From positions 16,418 through 80,417 of the forward strand of contig SCKK01000010.1 in NCBI GenBank assembly GCA_004124475.1: a stretch of 64,000 nucleotides of DNA, written 5' to 3'. Under the pieces are notes generated by a model that saw only the letters and a list, made by a program, of their open reading frames with translations, was not told the origin of the DNA and made no database searches. Both the position numbers and the translations under genes were made by a program. Source of the stretch: Fidelibacterota bacterium (GTDB lineage Bacteria > Fidelibacterota > Marinisomatia > Marinisomatales > SCKK01). Each line of letters opens with the position of its first letter. Position 1 is the stretch's first letter. This document shows, one piece after another, positions 55,014-64,000 of the stretch.

Positions 55014-56342
55014 GTGATTGTAGAAGTAATTATGCCGAAACTTGGAGAATCCATTACGGAGGGTATCATTATTGAGTGGCGAAAAAAAGTAGGGGATACA
55101 ATTAAGAAAGATGAAATCCTTTTGGAGATAGGGACGGATAAGATCGATTCGGAAATCCCTTCTGCTGTTGCCGGTATAATTACAGAGATTCTTGCTCAGC
55201 CGAATGATGTTGTTCCTGTAGAGACTGTGATCGCAAAAATTGAAGCAGAGATAGATATAGTCTCTGTTGACGCAAAAACGAAAGCTCCTCCATTAAAGGG
55301 AGACGGTGAGGTAGAAAGAATATCATCTCAACAGCCAGAACCCAAATCAGAATTACAAATTCCCACAGAGGACATTCCAATTAAATCAATTGCTAAACCT
55401 GAGGCAAAGCGGAAATTTTACACACCTCTCGTCCGCTCCATAGCCCTCAAGGAAGCAATCACGGAGTCGCAATTGATGATGATAAACGGGACGGGGAAAG
55501 CTGGAAGGGTGACAAAGAGGGATATTCTTGCTTATCTGGATCAACTCAGAAAATTGCCGACAGAGGTTTCTATAACTGAAGAACCTTTTCCGGAACTGGT
55601 ACGGGTGGGAGTTTCAACAGAGCAACCTTTCGTATTGACCGGAAAAAGAACAGAGATGGATCGAATGCGTCAAATCATTGCCACACGTATGCGGAAAAGT
55701 CTTGATACTGCTGCTCATGTTCATCTGGTTTCGGAATGTGATATGACTCGAGTAGTGAAATATTTGGATATGAAGCAGGAAGAATTTCAGAAACGGGAGG
55801 GATATAAATTAACCTATACCCCATTTTTTGTAATAGCTGCAATGAAAACTATTCAAGATTTTCCTCTTTTTAATGCCTCACTCGAGGGGAAGATAATCGT
55901 ACAAAATAAGAACATAAACATTGGGTTAGCTGTTTCCCTTGATAAAGGACTCATGGTTCCTGTTATTCGTAATTGTGAAGAATTGAATTTTTTGGGTATT
56001 TGTCGTAAAGTCAGAGACTTGACAGTTCGTGTGAGATCTGGCAAATTGTCCCCAGAGGAATTACAAGGCTCTACTTTTACGATCACGAATTATGGAGTAT
56101 TCGGGAACTTATACGGGACTCCAATTATTAATCAACCCAATGTGGCAATTCTGGGTATTGGAGCAATTACCAAACGACCGGTTGTGCGGGAAACCGAGCA
56201 TGGAGATGCGATTATTATCCGGTCGATGTGTTTTATCACACTGGGTTTTGATCATCGGTTAATCGACGGCGCCAGTGGGGGAAAATTTCTCCAGAGACTA
56301 GTTCAACACTTGGAAAATATTGATATTGAAGCCCTATTTTGA
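55014..56342 (+). CDS. Dihydrolipoamide acyltransferase (E2)
   Basis: E2 forms the core that transfers acyl groups to CoA. The 442 residues show an N-terminal lipoyl domain (EIGTDKIDSEIPS, lysine K43), a linker, the E3/E1-binding domain (FYTPLVRSIALKEAITESQL) and the catalytic domain ending with FDHRLIDGASGG (H414, D418). It begins at a GTG with aggag upstream. The domain plan is single-lipoyl. It forms the working complex with the neighbouring E1 and LpdA and is lipoylated by LipB and LipA. Confidence 0.92.
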   Translation: MIVEVIMPKLGESITEGIIIEWRKKVGDTIKKDEILLEIGTDKIDSEIPSAVAGIITEILAQPNDVVPVETVIAKIEAEIDIVSVDAKTKAPPLKGDGEVERISSQQPEPKSELQIPTEDIPIKSIAKPEAKRKFYTPLVRSIALKEAITESQLMMINGTGKAGRVTKRDILAYLDQLRKLPTEVSITEEPFPELVRVGVSTEQPFVLTGKRTEMDRMRQIIATRMRKSLDTAAHVHLVSECDMTRVVKYLDMKQEEFQKREGYKLTYTPFFVIAAMKTIQDFPLFNASLEGKIIVQNKNINIGLAVSLDKGLMVPVIRNCEELNFLGICRKVRDLTVRVRSGKLSPEELQGSTFTITNYGVFGNLYGTPIINQPNVAILGIGAITKRPVVRETEHGDAIIIRSMCFITLGFDHRLIDGASGGKFLQRLVQHLENIDIEALF

Positions 56343-56469
56343 TGGGATAATGACTTCGATACTTCATACTCAAAAACCTTGTGCAGATTTGGTAAAGTTT
56401 CCATATCTTTATTTTAAATCCGGAAGATCTGGTGTATTTAATACCACTTTATCAGAAAAGGATGTGTAA

Positions 56470-57360
56470 GTGTCAGAATTACAAATAACAGGCACAACGA
56501 AACGAAAACCGGATTGGTTGAAAATAAGGATCGAGATAAATGAGAACTATAAAGACCTAAAAAATCTGGTACGAGATGGAAACCTTCATACTGTATGTGA
56601 AGAGGCATTATGTCCCAACATTTATGATTGCTGGGAGAGAAGATCAGCAACAATAATGATATTGGGTGATACCTGTACACGATCTTGTGGGTTTTGTAAT
56701 ATAAAGACGGGGCGACCTACATGGACCGATCCGGATGAGCCAAGGAGAACAGCCCTGGCAGTAAAACAAATGGAATTACGTCACTGTGTTATCACATCGG
56801 TAAATAGAGATGAACTTCCTGATGGTGGAGCGGGTATTTGGGCTGAAACAATTCAGTGGATACATGATTTTAATCCGGATTGTACCTTAGAAGTTCTTAT
56901 TCCTGATTTTAAAAATGATGACTCAAATCTAACCACAGTATTTCGAGCGAAACCTGAAATATTAGGGCATAATATGGAAACTGTTTCACGGCTTTACAAT
57001 AAGGTGAGACCTCAGGCTAAATATAAGTGGTCACTGGATGTGTTGAGAAAATCGAAGATATTTGGTCTTAGAACAAAAACGGCTTTCATGCTTGGATTGG
57101 GAGAATCCAGTGAAGAAGTATTTCAACTTTTAACTGATATTGCGGAGACCGGTTGTGATATTGTGGCAATTGGGCAATACTTACAACCTACTCGACAACA
57201 CTTATCGGTGGAAAGATATGTTCATCCGGATGAATTTCTGGCATATAAAAAGGTCGCCTTGAAAATGGGATTAAAGAGTGTGGAAGCGGGACCGTTGGTT
57301 CGTAGCTCTTATCATGCAGATGAACAAGCTTTAATGAGCAAGGCAGGAAATTATGATTGA
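56470..57360 (+). CDS. lipA: Lipoyl synthase
   Basis: LipA inserts two sulfurs into octanoyl groups by radical SAM chemistry. The 296 residues carry the auxiliary cluster motif CEEALCPNIYDC (C43, C48, C54), the radical SAM triad CTRSCGFC (C69, C73, C76), and the C-terminal SSYHADEQ. It begins at a GTG (56470). The gene completes the lipoylation pathway started by lipB and overlaps the next gene by eight bases. Confidence 0.95.
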   Translation: MSELQITGTTKRKPDWLKIRIEINENYKDLKNLVRDGNLHTVCEEALCPNIYDCWERRSATIMILGDTCTRSCGFCNIKTGRPTWTDPDEPRRTALAVKQMELRHCVITSVNRDELPDGGAGIWAETIQWIHDFNPDCTLEVLIPDFKNDDSNLTTVFRAKPEILGHNMETVSRLYNKVRPQAKYKWSLDVLRKSKIFGLRTKTAFMLGLGESSEEVFQLLTDIAETGCDIVAIGQYLQPTRQHLSVERYVHPDEFLAYKKVALKMGLKSVEAGPLVRSSYHADEQALMSKAGNYD

Positions 57361-57994
57361 TAAAAAGTTAATGGTATATGGGGCTATTTTGATATCGGGA
57401 TTGGTACTGGTTTGGCTGGTGAAATCACTGCAACCTTCTGACCAAGTTTCACAAACGAATATAAAAAGGACTACTCCTTCCCGAACACAAGCTTTTACCC
57501 CTTCAGTGGGTGAAAACCAGGTTGTACTCGGAGAATTATTGATGGATATTCCCCCTGGGTGGAAAGTCGAACAGCCTTCAACCTCATTGCGTATCGGTCA
57601 ATTCAGACTTCCCGGATCACCGGTTGGAAAGGAAGCGGGGGAATTGGCAGTATTCTCAAATATCGGAGGAAGTGTACAGGCGAATTTAGATCGTTGGTTT
57701 AATCAATTTCAGCAGCCTGATGGAACACTATCAAAGAATCGAGCTACTATTGATCAAAAATCAGTCAATGGGATAAGGATCACATTGGCTGACGTCTCTG
57801 GCACATTTATAGGGTCAGGTATGCCCATGTCCCAAAGGGTGAACAATCCGAATTATCGGTTGCTTGCTGCCATAGTACAAACACCTCAAAATATTTATTA
57901 TTTCAAACTTGTTGGTCCTATAGAAACCATTACCCATTGGTATGAAAGCTTTAATAATTTTGTTGACAGTATTCAGAAACTAAACGGTGTTTAG
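57353..57994 (+). CDS. Membrane-anchored protein of unknown function
   Basis: The 213-residue protein has one N-terminal membrane helix (LMVYGAILISGLVLVWLVK), a short Thr/Ser linker and a soluble domain of about 150 residues (GENQVVLGELLMDIPPGWKV ... NIYYFKLVGPIETITHWYES). The domain resembles the PsbP-like or lipoprotein-type folds that bind small ligands (DIPxGW), but I cannot assign it. It overlaps lipA and probably shares its transcript. Outer face of the inner membrane is expected. Confidence 0.65.
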   Translation: MIDKKLMVYGAILISGLVLVWLVKSLQPSDQVSQTNIKRTTPSRTQAFTPSVGENQVVLGELLMDIPPGWKVEQPSTSLRIGQFRLPGSPVGKEAGELAVFSNIGGSVQANLDRWFNQFQQPDGTLSKNRATIDQKSVNGIRITLADVSGTFIGSGMPMSQRVNNPNYRLLAAIVQTPQNIYYFKLVGPIETITHWYESFNNFVDSIQKLNGV

Positions 57995-58088
57995 CTGTTT
58001 AAAAATTATGGGATAACAATATGACAATATTTCAGCCAAATGGAATTGGCATGATATTTGTGTGAACTAGTGAAAAATTAGAGGGAAT

Positions 58089-60494
58089 ATGTCTGAAGAT
58101 TACAAAGAACAAGAGACAGAGGAAGAAGAAATCGGTACCAACGTATCCATACCGGAGTCCTATCCGGTTATGCCCCTTCGAAATACGGTTTTATTTCCAC
58201 AACAAGTAATTCCTACCTACATCGGTCGTGAGAGATCATTACACTTAATTGCAGATCTTCCTCAAGGGAAGAAGATGATTGTTGTAATCGCTCAGGAAGA
58301 TGGTTCGATGGAAAATCCGGAGCCTGGTGATCTTTATGAATGGGGGACGCTTGCAATTGTTTTAAAGGTATTTGATATGCCAGACAATAGTAAGTCTGCC
58401 ATCATTCAAGGATTAGAAAGAGTAAAGGTACTTAAATTTATTCAACAAAATCCTTACTTCAGAGCGGTAGTGAAGCGGATAGAAGATGAAGAAACTGATA
58501 CAATTGAGGTAGAAGCTATGTCTGCGAATGTTAAAAAGACATTTCAAGAACTCATCAAAATTGCGCCTTATTTGACTGAAGAACATTCAGGAATTTTAGC
58601 AAATGTTCAAAAGCCCGGGCGGCTGGCAGACAGGGTCATATCGCTGGTGACTATTCCGACCAAAGAGAAACAGGAAATTCTTGAAGAATTGGATGTTAAA
58701 GCTCGCCTTGAAAAATCGACTGTGTTATTAAACCGGGAGATTCAAAGAATCCAATTGGGTGAAAAAATACAGTCTGAAGTTCAGGATGAAATATCAAAAA
58801 CCCAACGAGAGTATTATCTGCGGGAACAGATGAAAGCAATTAAAAAAGAGTTGGGTGAGGATGAGGACGCTGTTGAAATTACAGAACTGGAAGAAAAAAT
58901 TAAGGCGGCTGGTATGAGTGAAGAAGCAGAGAAAGTTGCCATGAAAGAATTAGACCGTCTTAAAAAAATTCCGCCTCAGTCACCAGAGCACTCAGTATCT
59001 CGAACTTACCTAGAGTGGCTGGTTGAACTTCCATGGAGCAACTCAACGGAAGACCGTGTTGACACCAAGGTGGCTCAAAAAATCTTGGATGAAGATCACT
59101 TCGGACTTGATGATGTGAAAGAAAGGATAATAGAATATCTGGCTGTCAGAAAGCTCAAAGAACAAATCGAAGGTGATGGAAAGGTAAAGGGACCTATTCT
59201 CTGTTTTGCGGGACCTCCGGGAGTAGGCAAGACATCTTTAGGTCAATCAATAGCGAGAGCTATGAATCGGAAATTTGTGCGTATTTCATTGGGTGGTGTT
59301 CGGGATGAAGCGGAGATCAGGGGTCATCGTCGTACCTACATTGGTGCACTGCCCGGAAGGATTATTCAAAGTTTGAAGAAAGCCGGTTCTAATAATCCTG
59401 TCTTCATGTTGGATGAAATTGATAAGGTAGGAGCCGATTTTCGAGGTGATCCATCTTCGGCTCTTCTTGAAGTCTTAGACCCAGATCAGAATTTTTCTTT
59501 CAGTGATCATTATCTTGAAGTCTCCTTTGACCTCAGCAATGTGATGTTTATCGCTACGGCTAATATAAAAGATCCGATTATTCCTGCTTTACGAGACAGG
59601 ATGGAGATTTTAGATTTTACAGGTTATATTGAAGAAGAAAAAATCCAGATTGCAAGGAAATATTTGATTCCAAAGCAGATGAAAGAAAACGGATTGACAG
59701 AAAAAGATATTCAATTCACCATACCGGGAATTAAAGAATTAATCGAGTCGTACACGCGGGAGGCAGGCGTCAGAAATCTGGAACGGGAAGTTGGAAATGT
59801 GTGTCGGAAGATTGCCCGGAAAAAAGTAGAAGGTTACAAAAGTCTTGTTAAAGTAAAAAAAGCTACAGTTCAGAAATACCTGGGTGCACAACGGTTCTTC
59901 TACGAAGCGGCAGAACGTCTCAATAAGCCCGGTGTGGTAGTTGGACTGGCTTGGACATCTGCTGGCGGTGATATACTTTTCATCGAGTCAACCAAGATGC
60001 CTGGGAAAGGCAATTTAGAACTAACGGGTCATTTGGGAGATGTGATGAAGGAGTCTGCAAAGGCAGCCCTATCATATGTTCGAGCAAACGCAGAGGAACT
60101 AGGAGTTGATCCAAATTTTTCTGAAAAGTTTGATATACACATCCATGTACCCGCCGGTGCAATTCCTAAAGATGGTCCGTCAGCCGGCATTGCCATCTTC
60201 ACAGCTATTTATTCGCTATTGACAGATCGTCCTATCAAAGAAACGTTGGCTATGACGGGTGAAATTACTCTACGTGGTGCAGTTCTTCCTATTGGGGGTT
60301 TAAGAGAAAAGGTCACAGCCGCACACCGGGCTGGCTTAAGGGAAGTGATTCTTCCATTTCTTAACAAAAAGGATTTGGAAAAAATTCCAAGCAAAGTTTT
60401 GAAAGACATGAAATTTCACTTTGTAAAAGAAGTCTCTGATGTTGTAGGATGCGCTTTTCCAAAGAGCTCCAATTCTAAAGCGAAGAATAAATAA
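58089..60494 (+). CDS. lon: ATP-dependent Lon protease
   Basis: Lon degrades misfolded and regulatory proteins in the cytoplasm. The 801 residues show the N-terminal substrate domain (SYPVMPLRNTVLFPQQVIPT), the AAA+ module with Walker A GPPGVGKTS and Walker B VFMLDEIDKVG, and the C-terminal protease domain with the Ser-Lys dyad (KDGPSAGIAI, S698; GGLREKVTA, K741). The 43-residue spacing matches the family. It starts after a gagggaat binding site. It is intact and stands alone. Confidence 0.97.
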   Translation: MSEDYKEQETEEEEIGTNVSIPESYPVMPLRNTVLFPQQVIPTYIGRERSLHLIADLPQGKKMIVVIAQEDGSMENPEPGDLYEWGTLAIVLKVFDMPDNSKSAIIQGLERVKVLKFIQQNPYFRAVVKRIEDEETDTIEVEAMSANVKKTFQELIKIAPYLTEEHSGILANVQKPGRLADRVISLVTIPTKEKQEILEELDVKARLEKSTVLLNREIQRIQLGEKIQSEVQDEISKTQREYYLREQMKAIKKELGEDEDAVEITELEEKIKAAGMSEEAEKVAMKELDRLKKIPPQSPEHSVSRTYLEWLVELPWSNSTEDRVDTKVAQKILDEDHFGLDDVKERIIEYLAVRKLKEQIEGDGKVKGPILCFAGPPGVGKTSLGQSIARAMNRKFVRISLGGVRDEAEIRGHRRTYIGALPGRIIQSLKKAGSNNPVFMLDEIDKVGADFRGDPSSALLEVLDPDQNFSFSDHYLEVSFDLSNVMFIATANIKDPIIPALRDRMEILDFTGYIEEEKIQIARKYLIPKQMKENGLTEKDIQFTIPGIKELIESYTREAGVRNLEREVGNVCRKIARKKVEGYKSLVKVKKATVQKYLGAQRFFYEAAERLNKPGVVVGLAWTSAGGDILFIESTKMPGKGNLELTGHLGDVMKESAKAALSYVRANAEELGVDPNFSEKFDIHIHVPAGAIPKDGPSAGIAIFTAIYSLLTDRPIKETLAMTGEITLRGAVLPIGGLREKVTAAHRAGLREVILPFLNKKDLEKIPSKVLKDMKFHFVKEVSDVVGCAFPKSSNSKAKNK

Positions 60495-60563
60495 TTTTAA
60501 CGCTTATCCCCGATTAAGTGAATATTGAGAACGATTGGTTCACCTATAGGTACGCAGGGAGCA

Positions 60564-60583
60564 TCCCGACACTTGTGTCGGGA
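60564..60583. repeat. 20-bp palindrome tcccgacac-tt-gtgtcggga
   Basis: The 9-bp stem is the same as at 11795-11814 with a different two-base centre (tt against ca). It lies between lon and tRNA-Val, in a stretch (60495-60635) with no gene. Confidence 0.7.
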
Positions 60584-60635
60584 AGGTCACAGGTTCTCCG
60601 CTGGATTCTCAGGAGATTTTTAACAGAAGTATTTT

Positions 60636-60710
60636 GGACGCTTAGCTCAGCTGGTTCAGAGCATCGCCCTTACAAGGCGGGGGTCGTAGGTTCGAATCCT
60701 ACAGCGTCCA
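60636..60710 (+). tRNA. tRNA-Val (anticodon UAC)
   Basis: The 75-base sequence folds as a tRNA. Acceptor stem ggacgct pairs with agcgtcc. D-arm gctc...gagc is followed by an anticodon stem tcgcc/ggcgg with loop cttacaa, giving anticodon TAC (valine GUA). The T-arm is gtagg-ttcgaat-cctac. The discriminator base is A, followed by cc rather than cca, so the CCA end is added by the cca product. It reads on the plus strand after lon. Confidence 0.96.
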
Positions 60711-60801
60711 CCCTCCTTGGTGCTTTCCTGTCTGTGCTGTCGCTTCGGTAGACAGGTGGCGGGCAGGCAAGACAGGTTCAAAATACCTGAAAACCGATAA
60801 G

Positions 60802-60822
60802 CCGCTGACAACCAGCGGTTTT
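60802..60822 (+). terminator. Hairpin with T-run after tRNA-Val
   Basis: ccgctg-acaac-cagcgg (60802-60818) is followed by tttt. It lies about 90 bases after the tRNA and may end its transcript. The surrounding gap 60711-61139 also contains GGCGGGCAGG-rich text and a ccccgaacgatttcgggg hairpin (61085-61102) but no gene. Confidence 0.45.
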
Positions 60823-61139
60823 CTATATAACTGCCCGCTCTTTAGAGAAGGAAACAGGCGGGGAATACCTCCTCCTTGTAAGGTCTAACTTCCGGTCTAA
60901 AACAAGATACAGTGACGCTGTTGAAAAATTGAGGATTTTTGGAAAATAGAAAAATAGAACGGTTCGATGCTATCACGTTAGGACTTCCATTACGACCCTT
61001 TCTGACAATGGAAAAGTCCCTGAAATTCGGAGGCTTTAATGTATAACTATTTGAAATAATTAAGTCTAACGGATAAGCTGAGGGGCCCCGAACGATTTCG
61101 GGGTCACCTCGAGCGTGGGTTAGACTGCCGTTACCCTCA

Positions 61140-63737
61140 TTATTTGAGTATCACACACTTCTTCGTTTCTGTGTATTCCCCAGCTTCGATTCGATAGAAA
61201 TACAATCCTGAACCAACACCACTAGCATTCCACTCAACCGAATAATAACCAGAACTTTTATGTTCGTTCGATAGAGTTTCAACAAACTGACCAGTAACAT
61301 TGTAAATGGAAAGATTCACAAATGCAGATTTCGGCAATTGGTATGAAATGGTTGTTACTGGATTAAATGGATTGGGATAATTTTGTTCAATGTAAAATTT
61401 TTCAGGTATCTGGATTTCGTTTTCATATTGATCATCAATGCTTGTAAAAATATCATCAATTCCTATGAAAGCGCCATTTCCTTCTGTGCTCACGTAAAGA
61501 CGACTATGGTCTGATGGATCAATCGTAATTATGTTCGTATTTAAATTACTCAAACCACTATTTATTGGCGTCCAGTTGACACCGCCATTTGTGCTTTTAA
61601 AGATTCCTCTGCCAGAACTTTCATCATGGTAGTAGCGATCGAAAGTTCCTGCATAAATAATCTCTGGATTCTGAGGATTTATCGCTAATGTTCCTACGTT
61701 AAGGTTATCATTATCACCAAAACCACTACTAAGTTCTATCCAATTGTTTCCCCTGTCAGTGCTTTTATACACACCTCCACGATACATTATTTTCTGATTA
61801 ACGTCGAGATGTTCTCTGACAGCAGAGTAAATTATATTAGAGTTTGTCGGATTTATTGCCAAATCCGAAACACTTATTTGAGGCGGATTTGTATCAATTC
61901 TTATCCAGTTTTGTCCGCCATCAGAGGTCTTATAAATACCACCTTGTACGGTTGTTATATTTTCACCGGAGAATACATTGTAGCTTTCAATTCCAACATA
62001 CAATATATTAGAATTTGCCGGATCGATAACTATTTTACTAATATTGCGGTTTATTCCCAATCCATTATTAACCGGAAACCAGCTTACGCCACCATCAGTA
62101 GTTTTATAAATACCATTTCCGTAGCTTGCGGCATATAGTATTCTTGAATCAAGATCGCTGTTTGGATCAATAACTAAAGACAAAACTTGGGCGTTGGGTA
62201 ATCCATTACTAGAGTCACCAATGACATTCCATGTTTCACCATAGTCAGTACTTTTACGTATCTCTCCCTGATATATTGTCCATATACCTGTTGCGAGATA
62301 GAGAATATTATTTTCAGCAGGGTCAACAACAACTACGTAAGCATCGATTATCCAATTATATCCAGTCTTCCCGGTACTTTTGAATGATATTCCACCGTCA
62401 GTGCTTTTAAGAAATCAAATATCCGCATAACTAATATAAACATTATTAGAATTAGCAGGGTCAACAGTAATATCTTTAACAACCGTTGTTTCAAATCCTC
62501 TCCCCTGCCAATATCCTGAACCAATTAAATCAGTGTATACCTGCACCCAGGATTCACCGGCATCTTCAGTTTTATATAGAATCATCATATTACCAAAAAA
62601 AATTCTATCCGGATTACCAGGGTCTATTGCCAGGCAAAAAGCCACCGGAGACGCCCAAAAAATCCAGCCAGACTCTATATTCATATTTGCTCCAGTATCC
62701 CTTGTAACCCACGTCCAGTTATTACCGCCATCGGTTGTTTTAAAAATACCAGGGTCGGTCCTAAAACTGGTATTGGCAACATAAAGAACCTGAGAATCCT
62801 GCGGATTAATTACTATATTTTTATAATTTGAAGTAAAATTAATACTTTCTGAAGGATCACCCATAGCTTGTGCCAATCCATCATTTTTTGCTGCCCAACT
62901 CTCACCGGCGTCAGTACTTTTATACACGCCGCCTTCCCAGGAAACGCTTCCCGGTGTTGCCCATATCGTCAAATAAAGTACATCTGAATTTGTTGGATCA
63001 ATAATAATGTTTCGGGTATTCAGATGTGGCAAGCCTGTAATTTTCGACTGCCAAGTATTTCCTGCGTCAGTGCTTTTATAAACTCCATATTCAGTAGTAA
63101 CGTAAAGCACCGTAGGATCATTATGATCAATCGCCATGGAGTAAACCGTAGCATTACTATTTATGCCGGTATTTTGAATCTTTGACCATGATTCACCATA
63201 ATCCGTACTTTTATAAATCACGCCCTTTTCTTCTACAATTGTCCAGGGTAGTTCATTAGGTCCAAACATGATTTGAGGCATTCCAACTCCAGCGTAAACG
63301 ATATTAGGATTAACAGGATCTACTAATATTTCAGCAATAAGGGAACTGAATGACCACTTTGATGTTGGAGGGAATCCATTTCTCTTTATTACCCATGTAT
63401 CACCTTTATCAATGCTCTTAAATACACCACCCTGAGTTGCGGCGTACAGGGTAGCAGGGGTTTGAGGATCAATAGCAATATCCTGTACGATATAGTTAGT
63501 AAACCCGTTGTTTATAATTTGCCAGCTTTCTCCATTATTTGTGCTTTTGTAGATTCCGCCAACATCACAAGCAACATAGACAACATTGGGATTTTCGCTG
63601 CTTATTTCTATGGTTGTTAGGAAGCCTCCGCCGCCTGGACCTATGACATTCCATGAAATCTCAACTGAGGCATCTCGAAAAGACCAAGGAAAAAGAAGCA
63701 AAATAAGGACAAATGAAATTAACCTTTGTAAAGACAT
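61140..63737 (-). pseudogene. BNR/VPS10-like exported protein with T9SS sorting domain, one in-frame TGA
   Basis: The start at 63737 follows aaaggaggcaat, so MSLQRLISFVLILLLFPW is the signal peptide. Many blades follow with the pattern GGIYKSTNNGESW and VDPxNPxxVYxG, typical of BNR/sortilin propellers. The C-terminus carries a type IX sorting domain (QNYPNPFNPVTTISYQLP ... GLYFYRIEAGEY). The frame is continuous for 866 codons apart from one TGA at 62415-62417, where the pattern (YADI*FLKSTDGG) expects a glycine codon. Normal expression would give only the N-terminal half without the sorting signal. A sequencing error or readthrough could explain it, so call it a likely pseudogene. Confidence 0.72.
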
Positions 63738-63885
63738 ATTGCCTCCTTTTATCATAAGAAATATTCAGCGTCTAACGATGAAAATAACCTGCGTGAAACT
63801 TTTCACCCCAAGACTTTCCCTTTGCAAATTTATATTCATTTTTCTCTCAAACACCGAATTCTTGCCCCGACTGTTTCACGTCAGG
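63738..63885. other. Promoter-side gap of the BNR gene
   Basis: Between the two minus-strand genes the sequence is AT-rich with no repeat shared with the rest of the window. It should hold the BNR gene's promoter, which I cannot pinpoint. Confidence 0.4.
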
Positions 63886-64000
63886 TTAACTGGATGTTAT
63901 GTGGTTTTTCAATGTTTCATTAATCCACTTATTAAGGCTTTTTCCTGATTGAACAGCTTTTAGATAAATCTGATGATGAAGTGAAGGTGAAACCCGCACA
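63886..64000 (-). CDS. HicB-family antitoxin-like protein, C-terminal end
   Basis: The frame reads VRVSPSLHHQIYLKAVQSGK and SLNKWINETLKNHITSS, which matches the ribbon-helix-helix C-terminus of HicB-type antitoxins (RVSPxLHxxLxxxAxxxGxSLNxW). The 5' part is outside the window. HicB usually neutralises the HicA RNase. Whether hicA is present cannot be seen. Confidence 0.7.
   Translation of the reverse strand, partial: VRVSPSLHHQIYLKAVQSGKSLNKWINETLKNHITSS

Overview
The window looks like a chromosomal segment of an FCB-group (Bacteroidetes/Chlorobi-like) Gram-negative bacterium, with Candidatus Marinimicrobia/SAR406 as my preferred guess. The reasons are a KDO/LPS synthesis and export operon, a type IX secretion C-terminal sorting domain, a gluzincin/PD40 beta-propeller/outer-membrane barrel fusion, RpoN, HflKC and HslVU. 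No rRNA or other phylogenetic marker is present to settle the lineage. TGA, TAA and TAG all act as ordinary stops in well-conserved genes.

Layout. 0-2.5 kb: 3' end of a CCA-adding enzyme and a DUF362 protein. 2.9-10.3 kb: an accessory, defence-like island on the minus strand with a TIR-like protein, a one-polypeptide type IIG restriction-modification enzyme, a lipase remnant, and a GC-rich patatin phospholipase cassette with two small envelope proteins. 10.5-22.5 kb: a long plus-strand housekeeping run (gatC, kdsB, a broken four-helix-bundle gene, pyrG, kdsA, kdsC, lptC, lptB, rpoN, hflK, hflC, hslV, hslU, argF) joined by many stop/start overlaps. 22.5-23.4 kb: a REP-associated tyrosine transposase (RAYT) with hairpins on both sides. 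23.5-30.5 kb: an orphan coiled-coil protein, an aminotransferase, two envelope lipoproteins and LpxH. 31-38.6 kb: the peptidase/propeller/barrel fusion, radA, tgt, a Nudix enzyme and a membrane M48 protease. 38.6-48.4 kb: a mixed region with an orphan 405-aa gene flanked by a 54-bp repeated gene tail, a truncated acyl-CoA-synthetase-like protein, hisC, a cystathionine beta-synthase, toxin-antitoxin debris, nth, and a dead insertion sequence. 48.5-60.5 kb: a PTPS-family gene, folE and nfo, followed by a complete 2-oxoacid dehydrogenase plus lipoylation set (lpdA, lipB, fused E1, E2, lipA) and lon. 60.6-64 kb: tRNA-Val, a T9SS-exported BNR-repeat protein interrupted by one in-frame TGA, and the end of a HicB-like antitoxin gene.

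The strongest unexplained structure is a set of short dispersed palindromes (cores such as tcccgaagcttcggga, tccgccaactggcgga, tcccgacac-N2-gtgtcggga and atccgtcagctgacggat) and a companion 23-bp motif. They occur in about 20 places, often paired, and at 11.76-12.06 kb they sit inside a once-coding four-helix-bundle gene. With the RAYT gene this suggests an active or recently active REP-like system. The accessory island at 2.9-10.3 kb is the best place to look for an undescribed defence module.
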